Shown here: in pieces, positions 57,155 through 64,000 of the stretch
Numbering within the stretch: the stretch's first letter is position 1
Layout of the letters: the number at the start of each line of letters is the position of its first letter
NCBI GenBank assembly: GCA_963931605.1
Contig: OZ007031.1
Span: 1,736,001 to 1,800,000, forward strand
Source of the DNA: CALUOB01 sp944322305
Lineage (GTDB): Bacteria > Actinomycetota > Coriobacteriia > Coriobacteriales > Coriobacteriaceae
DNA: 64,000 nt
Direction: 5' to 3'
The notes under the pieces: model-generated
Databases searched by the model: none
The model's input: only the letters and a program-made list of their open reading frames with translations
Told to the model about the DNA's origin: nothing
Position numbers and translations under genes: made by a program

Positions 57155-57246
57155 GCAAGGTATTATGAGTGTGCTCCGGCGTTCTGCTGGAGATTTTGAT
57201 CGGCCAACCCTGCTCCGACCCTCAGGGTTGGCCGATCGTTTTTTCT
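57155..57246 (+). terminator. Perfect 15-bp terminator shortly after a promoter-like site
   Basis: GATCGGCCAACCCTG (57198-57212) is exactly complementary to 57223-57237 and is followed by GTTTTTTCTC. A TATTAT (about 57161) and a smaller hairpin CTCCGGC/GCTGGAG precede it. It could mark a short RNA or an attenuator for the Nudix gene. Confidence 0.6.
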
Positions 57247-57349
57247 CGCCAAAACCGCAATCACGCAATCCGCCCCGCGCCGCGCGGCCGCGCAATGGGT
57301 ATAAGCAAACGGATGCTGCACAATACCGTCATCTACCAGCGGAGGAACC

Positions 57350-58117
57350 ATGGGCGAGAAGCACAACGAGGAACGCGTCGAGGATGCGGCGCTGGATTCC
57401 GCGGCGGCCGAGAAGGCCCCGGCGCAAGACGCGGAGGCCGTCGAGGCTGTTGACGAGGCTGCGTGCGTTGACGCCGCGCACGTTGCCGATGACGCCGACG
57501 TTGCCGATACCGCGGATGCAACCGACGCCGAGGAGCTGACCCCGACCCTGGTGCTGGGCGATAACGACGACCGCGACCCCGGCCTGCACGAGACCATCAT
57601 CGACGGCGAAACTGCCTGGCAGGGCCGCGTGATCCGCGTGGAGGACCTGCGCGTTGAGCTCCCCAGCGGCGCGCTGGCGCATCGCGACATCGTGCGTCAC
57701 CCCGGCGGCGTCGGGGTGGTGGCGCTGACCGATTCGGGCAAGATTGCGCTGGTGCGGCAGTACCGCACGGCGCTCGACCGCGTGACGGTGGAGATTCCGG
57801 CCGGCAAGCTCGAGCCCGGCGAGGATCCGCTGGAGGCCGCCAAGCGTGAGCTGCGCGAGGAGACCGGGTTTGAGGCGGGCCGCATTGCGTATCTGACCTC
57901 CATCGCGCCGTCGCCGGGTTACACCGACGAGATCATTCGGCTGTACTTTGCCACGCAGCTTTCGTTTGTGGGCGCCGACCCGGACGACGACGAGTTCATC
58001 AACGTTGACCTGGTGGACGTGACCGAGCTGATCGACGCGGTGCTGGACGGCAAGATCGAGGACGCCAAGACCGTGGTAGGCGCGCTTGCGTGCGACGCCA
58101 TGGCGCATCGGCTGTAG
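57350..58117 (+). CDS. Nudix hydrolase (ADP-ribose pyrophosphatase-like)
   Basis: The 255-residue product has a complete Nudix box at residues 152-174 (GKLEPGEDPLEAAKRELREE then TGF), matching G-x5-E-x7-REUxEExGU. The context RHPGGVGVVALTDSGKIALV and VEIPAGKLEPGE resembles ADP-ribose pyrophosphatases, which split ADP-ribose to AMP and ribose-5-phosphate. Residues 1-85 are an unusual acidic, Ala/Asp/Val-rich extension absent from typical members (about 180 residues). ATG 57350 follows GGAGG. A later start near the conserved core has no comparable site. Substrate is inferred from similarity. Confidence 0.88.
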   Translation: MGEKHNEERVEDAALDSAAAEKAPAQDAEAVEAVDEAACVDAAHVADDADVADTADATDAEELTPTLVLGDNDDRDPGLHETIIDGETAWQGRVIRVEDLRVELPSGALAHRDIVRHPGGVGVVALTDSGKIALVRQYRTALDRVTVEIPAGKLEPGEDPLEAAKRELREETGFEAGRIAYLTSIAPSPGYTDEIIRLYFATQLSFVGADPDDDEFINVDLVDVTELIDAVLDGKIEDAKTVVGALACDAMAHRL

Positions 58118-58203
58118 CTGCCGGCGGTTGGGCGGGGCGCGGTGCGTGCGCGCTGGTTGCGTTCCCTGCTACTCTCTATATATAGGTAGGCTGCTTTAAT
58201 CAA

Positions 58204-58231
58204 AAGCGCGCGCTCATTTAGGCGCGCGCTT
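58204..58231 (+). terminator. Hairpin after the Nudix gene
   Basis: AAGCGCGCGC (58204-58213) pairs with GCGCGCGCTT (58222-58231). The T-run is poor, so termination strength is uncertain. Confidence 0.55.
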
Positions 58232-58299
58232 GTCGTCTAAGACGCGTGGCCCGTTGCATTGCGGGCTCCTGCGCGGCGGGACCGTGCTGATCTGCGGGG

Positions 58300-58820
58300 A
58301 AGTGACGGTTGCGCATACCTTTGAGGGTCGGCAGCGCCGCTTGGACGACAAAATCGCGCCTAACCGCTACGGCCCGGCTTCATGGTTCCGGGGAAATGCC
58401 GGTTACGTATATCTCCGCAGGTCGGCGGCGGCGCTTGGACGACAAGGCCGCGGGCAACTGCTGCGGCTGGGCTTCTCTTGTCTGAGGAAGTGACGGTTAC
58501 GCATACCTTCCTTTGCCGTTGCCCGCGGAAGCGTTGTCTAGGCTTGCGGTTGATCGCCCCTACGACACCTAGCGAGCGCTTGGTCGCCCAGACCGCATCC
58601 AACTCCCAGAAATCCGGGAGATGGATGTCGCCGCAGCTCCTAACCGTATCCGCGATGTCGAAAAAGCGACCAACCGAGCTTCGGCGGCCGATTACGTGTC
58701 GAAACGGCGGGCAACTGACGGCGCATTGCCTGTACCAGACGATTGCGTGTCGAAGCAACGTCCAACCGACAGCGCATTGCCCATGTCGACCGATTGCATG
58801 CCGAAACGGCGGGCAACCGG
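58300..58820. repeat. Phased degenerate repeat array A4 with palindromic core
   Basis: Forward units (TTGCGCAT, TTGGACGA, TTACGTAT, TTGGACGA, TTACGCAT, TTGCCCGC, TTGATCGC, TTGGTCGC) begin at 58309, 58341, 58403, 58435, 58497, 58519, 58550 and 58580. The palindromic core (58594-58630) contains AACTCCCAGAAATCCGGGAG. Inverse units begin at 58666 (GCGACCAAC), 58707 (GCGGGCAAC), 58758 (ACGTCCAAC) and 58809 (GCGGGCAAC), spaced 41, 51 and 51 bp. The spacer 58118-59077 holds no gene; open frames here follow the 51-bp period. Confidence 0.7.
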
Positions 58821-59077
58821 TGGCGTGCTGCTGAGTCGCCCTGGCCGCATTCGCCTGCTGCGACGCCTGCCACCTTACCTGGCAAAACGCCGCCCGCCTG
58901 TCCTTCTCGCCCTGTGCTGGCACCGCCCCTTACAGAATGGACTATGCTTCTTCCGCGTTAGCATATGTTAATGCGCCGCCTTTCAAAGAGATTTAAAGTG
59001 AAGCGAATGAGTGTGGCGATGCGGCTGTGGCCGTCCACCGCGCTACAGGGTCAATCTTTTTTGGAGGTAGTGCTCGC

Positions 59078-62000
59078 ATGAGAAGAAGAACCAACTTGGC
59101 GGTGACGGCGGGACTGGTAACCGCACTGACCGTGGGCTCCACGCCGCTGCCCGTTATTGCCCAGCCGGAGGAACCTGCCGCGCAGGCCGAGCAGGCCGCT
59201 GCGCAGGAGCAGGCTCCCGAAGCGGCGGCAACGGACGCCAACACCACCGAGGAGACCCCGGCTCCCGCATCCACTACGGCGGAAGACGCGTCGGCCGCTC
59301 CCGCCGCGTCTGACTCCGACGCTGCCGAAGAGCAGACGGAGCCCACGGTTGAGCGCGTGGTGAACCCTGACGCCCAGGCAGTTGCCGAGGGCTCGGTTTC
59401 TTTGCCGCAGCAGGTTTCGGTTGAGATGAGCGACGGCTCTACGGAGCAGCGTGCGGTTACGTGGACGGTTGACGGCGAGAACGGCGCGGATCCGGCCGAC
59501 CTGCCGGCGGGCACGTACACGCTGGTGGGCGCTGTTGAGGGCTCCGAGCAGCCGGCAACGCTTAAGCTGACGGTTGTTGCCGCCGATCAGGACAACGCCG
59601 ACGCGGCCGAAACGCCTGCCGACAACGAGGCCCCCGAGGCCGCCAACGCCGCAGCCCCTGCCCCGCAGGCCGCGGAGCCCGCAACGGCTGAGTCCAATGC
59701 AAACGGCACGCAGTCAGTCGAGCTGGACGGCAAGACCTGGACGTACACCGCACCGTCCGTATCGGTTCCGGTTGGCTTTGACCCCGACAGTGTGTTGGTT
59801 AACCAGTCGATTGACCTTACGTGTGCGGAAACGGGCGAGACGGACACGGTCTACCTTTACGGCTCGTGGGTTGGCGACATGCCGATGGACGAAAACGGCT
59901 ATGCAACTCAGGCAGGCACGTACGACCTCACGCAGCAGGGGGCGGCTGGCACGATGTTTGGGCCGGTAACCTTCCATGCTACGGTTACCGTTCGCGAAGT
60001 TGCCAGCATCAATGACCTCTCGGTGGTTGCATACACTGGCATGACGTATCTGAACCTCCCGTACTACGCCAACGTTACGATGGACGACGGCAGCGTCTGG
60101 AGTTCCCAGATCAACTGGAATGAGGATGAAAAGGCTGCGGCCCAGGCGGGTCTTGCTACGGCCGGCGACTACACGGTTACCGGCACGTTGTCCGGCAGCA
60201 ACGTTGAGGTTTCCTCCACGGTGCACGTGCTGGAGATCCGCGAGGTGTATCCGGTGCAGGTTTACACCACGCCGGGTTACGCGCCCGAGATGCCCAGCTC
60301 GGTATCCATCGAGCTGTCTACGGGCGAGCAGCGCTCGGTGAGCGTCACGTGGGATGAGATTGACCCGGCAGACTATGCCGAGAGCGGCTACTTCGAGGTT
60401 ATGGGCACGGTTGCCGGCTCGAGCATTCGTGCCCGCGCCGAGGTGCGCGTGTCCGACATCGTGTCGATCTCCGACACCTCGGTGGTTATCGCTGCAGGTG
60501 ACACCGTTGGCTTCATCGGTGGCGTCAACATTGAGTACGAGCTCGGCTACGATTTCGTGGATCCTGACTGGGAATACCCCGCGGAGGATGATCCGCGCTT
60601 GAGCCAGGCGGGCACCTTTGACATCGAAGGCACGCTGCCGGGTACCGACGAGCGCGCGATCTGCCACGTTATCGTGGTTGACGCAACGAGCTACGACCAG
60701 GAGATGGATTACAAGGTAACGCAGGGCGAGAACAGCCTGCCTGGAAATATCCAGGTTGTGGACTCTGAGGGTGTTTCTCGTTCCCTCAGCGTAACGTGGG
60801 ATTGGCCCAGTACCGACCTCTTTAACCGTGTGGGCACGTTTGACGTGCAGGGCACCATCGACGGAACCGACCTGCCGGTGACGGTGCACGTGACGGTTGT
60901 GGGGATCGCAAGCGTTTCCAACCCCGCCCCGCTGACCACTAACGAGGGCGTTATGCCCTCGCTGCCCTACAGCGTGAGCGTTACGTACACCGACGGCACC
61001 ACCGGCTCTGAGCGGGTTGACTGGGAGTATGTCTCGCCCGACAAGATCGTTGCGGACGATTCGCCCATCACGGTGCACGGCACCACGGTGTACGGCGGCG
61101 CCAAGGCCGTTGAACAGCAGATCGACGTGCTGTGGACGCAGCCCGCGCGCGACGCCATCCCGGTGAGCACGCTCGCCGGCGTGGCGCCTCAGCTGCCCAG
61201 CAGCGTTTCTATGACCATGTCCGACGGCACCGAGCGCCACATCAACGTGCAGTGGGAGACGCCCGATCCTGCGCAGTATGCCAAGGCGGGCAACACGTTC
61301 GAGGTCAACGGCTACATCACTGGTTCCGAGTATCCGGTGGTGGCCAAGGTTTCGGTGTACAACGCCGTTGAGGGCCTGGAGTACTCGGTATCCACGGCCG
61401 TGGGCGTTGCGCCGCAGCTTTCGACGAGCTACCTGAACGTTACGCTTGAGAACGGCGATACGATCAGCCTCAACAACCGCGTGCTGTGGGACGCGGTTGA
61501 CCCGAGCGCCTACGCGCAGCCCGGCACGTTTGACGTTGCGGGTTCCATCGTGGGTACGTCTACCAAGCTGGTGACCCACGTCAAGGTGGGTGCGGTGGCC
61601 TCGCTCCTCGGGATCGACGACTCGATCGAGTACCTCATCAACACGAATGCCACGACCGACGTCAGTTATGTGTTGCCGCAGCAAACAGGCGCGTACCTTG
61701 AGGATGGCTCGAATGTTGTCGTGCCGGTTACCTGGGAGAACGTTGACGAGGCGTTCCTCACCACGCCCGGCACCTACACGTTTACCGCTACGGCGGCCGG
61801 CAAGACCCAGCAGGTTACCGTTCACTCGTACAAGCTTGTTTCAACGGCCAAGGCAACGGAGCCGATAGCGGTGCTGCAGGGTGACGTGCCCAGCTCGATC
61901 TACGTGCCCTGCACCGTGGAGGTTGATGACGGTTCCGGCGCCACCACCAAGGAGATGAACTTCAGCGCCGATCCCGCGAATGTCTCTAAGGATACCTTCG

Positions 62001-64000
62001 CTACGGCCGGTACCCATACGGTTACGGTCGATGGGTGGATCAACAACGGGAGAGTGACGGTTACCGGCAAGGCCGAGGTCACCTTCGAGGTGTACTCCTC
62101 GGTTGTTGACCAAGAGGAAGTGAACGTGTGGACCACGCCGGGTAACGCCCCCGTGCTTCCCGGCACCGTCGAGGTCACCCTCGGCAACGCCAACCCGCTT
62201 GCGGCTATCGTCTCGTTCTTCTCGTCCCTTACTGGCCAGAAGAGCGCCGACACCACCATGTATTCCACGGTCACCTGGGACAAAATCGACCCGGCGCAGT
62301 ACGCGGCGGACAAGGACGGCACCACGTTCACCGTTGAAGGTACGGTGGGCACGTCCAAGGCCAAGGTAACAGCCACGGTTGAGGTGGCGTCCATTGCCAG
62401 CGTGCATATTCCCGAGATCACGACCGCCCCGGGCGTAGCCCCCCAGATTCCTGCGTGCGTTTCCGTCACCACTAGCACGGGCTCCAAGCAGGAGGTCTAC
62501 TTGGACGGGTTGGATGAGATTCCCGGCAGCGCGTATCAGGAGGCCGGTGCCACCTTTAGCGTTGAGGGCACGCTGTATGTCGGCGGCCAAGAGATGTCCG
62601 TGATGATCCCCGTCAAGGTGGTTGAGGCAACGGGCGTTGTTGACGAGAAGGACCTGAACGGCCTGCTCAACCTCACCACCGAGGTTGGCCATATGCCCAT
62701 GCTGCCCGGCACGCTGCCCGTTGAGCTGAGCGACGGCGCGGTGGTTCCGCTTGACGTCACGTGGGACGACATTACCTACAGCCAGATTGCGCAGACCGGC
62801 ACCCTAACCGTTAACGGCACGGTTGACGACCTGGCTTCGGCGCCGGCGGCGGTTGCGCGTGCGCTCGCTGCTACGGGTGGCCGGGTAACGGCCACGATCG
62901 ACGTGGTGGAGGAGTCTGACGAGCCCGTGGTGAGCTGCGTGATGCCGCAGTACGCGTTCGTTGGCCAGGGCGGCACGACCAGCATGACGGACGATTACAA
63001 CAGCTCGTACGCCTCGACAGCGGTGTACTACTCCAACGGTGACGTAATGGTGGCCGACGTTACCTGGAACTTCGACGACGTTGACTTTGACACGCCCGGC
63101 ACGTACGTGATGCACGGCACGGTTGACGGTGTGGACGCTCCGGCTGTGGCGTACGTAACGGTGACCAAGTCCGAGCGCACGGTGCAGTCGGTTGATTCCT
63201 TCACCTACACCGCGGTGATCCCCGACGGCGGTTCGGCCAGCCGCGACGAGATTGCGCTGGGGCTGCCTGGTCAGGTTGCGGTGACGTACTCCGACGGCAC
63301 GCGGGGCCTGCTCAACGTGAGCTGGAACCTTGAGGACCTGACCGCCGACGCGCTTTCCAAGCCGGGCAAGATTGCCATTACCGGTACGGTTGCGGGCACC
63401 GACCTTGCTGCCAAGGCTACGATCCAGCTGGTGGCCGAGGGCGGCGACGAGGTGTACGCCACGGGCGTGAAGGACCTTGCCCCGGTGGAGACGTACGAGA
63501 CCGTTGCGCCCAAGCTGCCCGAGAGCGTTGAGCTTGCCATGAGCGACGGCAGCACCAAGAAGGTCGGCGTGGTGTGGGGCGAGCTTTCGCCCAACGCCTG
63601 GGCTGACGGCAAGGGTGGCACGAGCTTCACGGTGAAGGGCGTTACGGCCGAGGGCGGCTTCACGGTAACGCTGACCGTAAATGTGAAGGACCTGGTTCAT
63701 GCCGAGGCGGTGGCCATCACCGGTGAAGGCGTTGAGAACGGCGCGGTCGAGCTTTCCCGCGGGTCCAAGCTGAGCCTGAGCGCTTCCGTTACCCCGGCGG
63801 ACGCCTATTACCAGGACGTGACATGGGCCTCGTCCGACCCTGCGGTTGCCACGGTGAGCGAAGACGGCATGGTTACAGCGGTGCGTGGCGGCACGGCGGT
63901 CATTACCGCCACCAACGGCGAGGGCGTGTCTGCCCAGGTGACCGTTACCGTTCCGCGTTCGGCCGAGAAGCTGAACGTTACTGCGAGCAAGACGGACTAC
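59078..64000 (+). CDS. Large surface protein with repeated Ig-like (BIg_4) domains, 3' end outside window
   Basis: The first 1,641 codons run uninterrupted to the window end, so the protein is truncated only by the window. A signal peptide is seen (MRRRTNLAVTAGLVTALTVG, cleavage after VIA), then an acidic Ala/Glu/Thr-rich linker of about 80 residues. A long series of group-4 bacterial Ig-like domains follows, each with patterns such as LPSSVSMTMSDGTERHINVQ W and YAKAG-TFEVNG. Near residues 1543-1630 comes a group-2 Ig-like domain (VTPADAYYQDVTWASSDPAV). Start ATG 59078 follows GGAGG. Such arrays usually carry a catalytic or binding domain and a wall anchor further on; neither is visible here. 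Confidence 0.85.
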   Translation, partial: MRRRTNLAVTAGLVTALTVGSTPLPVIAQPEEPAAQAEQAAAQEQAPEAAATDANTTEETPAPASTTAEDASAAPAASDSDAAEEQTEPTVERVVNPDAQAVAEGSVSLPQQVSVEMSDGSTEQRAVTWTVDGENGADPADLPAGTYTLVGAVEGSEQPATLKLTVVAADQDNADAAETPADNEAPEAANAAAPAPQAAEPATAESNANGTQSVELDGKTWTYTAPSVSVPVGFDPDSVLVNQSIDLTCAETGETDTVYLYGSWVGDMPMDENGYATQAGTYDLTQQGAAGTMFGPVTFHATVTVREVASINDLSVVAYTGMTYLNLPYYANVTMDDGSVWSSQINWNEDEKAAAQAGLATAGDYTVTGTLSGSNVEVSSTVHVLEIREVYPVQVYTTPGYAPEMPSSVSIELSTGEQRSVSVTWDEIDPADYAESGYFEVMGTVAGSSIRARAEVRVSDIVSISDTSVVIAAGDTVGFIGGVNIEYELGYDFVDPDWEYPAEDDPRLSQAGTFDIEGTLPGTDERAICHVIVVDATSYDQEMDYKVTQGENSLPGNIQVVDSEGVSRSLSVTWDWPSTDLFNRVGTFDVQGTIDGTDLPVTVHVTVVGIASVSNPAPLTTNEGVMPSLPYSVSVTYTDGTTGSERVDWEYVSPDKIVADDSPITVHGTTVYGGAKAVEQQIDVLWTQPARDAIPVSTLAGVAPQLPSSVSMTMSDGTERHINVQWETPDPAQYAKAGNTFEVNGYITGSEYPVVAKVSVYNAVEGLEYSVSTAVGVAPQLSTSYLNVTLENGDTISLNNRVLWDAVDPSAYAQPGTFDVAGSIVGTSTKLVTHVKVGAVASLLGIDDSIEYLINTNATTDVSYVLPQQTGAYLEDGSNVVVPVTWENVDEAFLTTPGTYTFTATAAGKTQQVTVHSYKLVSTAKATEPIAVLQGDVPSSIYVPCTVEVDDGSGATTKEMNFSADPANVSKDTFATAGTHTVTVDGWINNGRVTVTGKAEVTFEVYSSVVDQEEVNVWTTPGNAPVLPGTVEVTLGNANPLAAIVSFFSSLTGQKSADTTMYSTVTWDKIDPAQYAADKDGTTFTVEGTVGTSKAKVTATVEVASIASVHIPEITTAPGVAPQIPACVSVTTSTGSKQEVYLDGLDEIPGSAYQEAGATFSVEGTLYVGGQEMSVMIPVKVVEATGVVDEKDLNGLLNLTTEVGHMPMLPGTLPVELSDGAVVPLDVTWDDITYSQIAQTGTLTVNGTVDDLASAPAAVARALAATGGRVTATIDVVEESDEPVVSCVMPQYAFVGQGGTTSMTDDYNSSYASTAVYYSNGDVMVADVTWNFDDVDFDTPGTYVMHGTVDGVDAPAVAYVTVTKSERTVQSVDSFTYTAVIPDGGSASRDEIALGLPGQVAVTYSDGTRGLLNVSWNLEDLTADALSKPGKIAITGTVAGTDLAAKATIQLVAEGGDEVYATGVKDLAPVETYETVAPKLPESVELAMSDGSTKKVGVVWGELSPNAWADGKGGTSFTVKGVTAEGGFTVTLTVNVKDLVHAEAVAITGEGVENGAVELSRGSKLSLSASVTPADAYYQDVTWASSDPAVATVSEDGMVTAVRGGTAVITATNGEGVSAQVTVTVPRSAEKLNVTASKTDY

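Noticed and set aside
58382..58834. Open frame of 150 codons within array A4, and similar ones at 8704-9045 and 175-682
   Set aside because: They mirror the repeat period, lack start signals and show no domain.

Overview
This 64 kb window is GC-rich chromosomal DNA from an actinobacterium of the class Coriobacteriia (Collinsella, Enorma or Olsenella-like). The evidence is the gene order dnaN-recF-DUF721-gyrB-gyrA, the rpsF-ssb-rpsR-rplI-dnaB block, strong GC bias at third codon positions, and LPxTG surface proteins built from Spy0128/FctA-type pilin domains. Genus cannot be fixed from the window alone. No phage, insertion sequence, CRISPR array or rRNA operon is visible.

Region 1 (1-14.8 kb) is the replication and topology block: a repeat-rich, AT-tailed spacer, then dnaN, recF, a DUF721 protein, gyrB and gyrA. 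Next come a reverse-strand tRNA-Ile/tRNA-Ala pair, a DUF151 nuclease-like gene with a J-domain membrane protein, a small hypothetical gene, typA and a reverse-strand UPF0126/TRIC-type membrane protein. Region 2 (15-26.4 kb) holds two tRNA-Ser genes, a hypothetical protein, a DUF4013-like membrane protein, rpsF-ssb-rpsR-rplI, dnaB, purA, a degV-family gene and purD.

Region 3 (26.4-64 kb) is the accessory part. It has two AAA-type ATPase genes with C-terminal winged-helix-like ends (27.6 and 45.4 kb), each followed by a giant cell-wall-anchored protein (about 4,850 and 2,965 residues) carrying a von Willebrand A domain, many pilin isopeptide domains, DUF11 domains and an LPVTG sorting signal. 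A Nudix hydrolase and the first 1,641 codons of a third surface protein made of group-4 bacterial Ig-like domains follow.

The most notable signals are: (i) homopolymeric G tracts (G8 and G10) inside the first codons of both giant adhesins, placed so that one slipped base truncates the protein before its signal peptide, which predicts phase variation; (ii) an undescribed-looking family of intergenic arrays at four loci, with degenerate units spaced at about 31, 41, 52 or 62 bp (whole helical turns) and inverted about a conserved palindromic core; (iii) a second array family with the same 52/30-bp spacing that flanks the first ATPase gene on both sides; (iv) a REP/BIME-like palindrome at four loci; and (v) a compact cluster of AACGCTAA palindromes downstream of purD.
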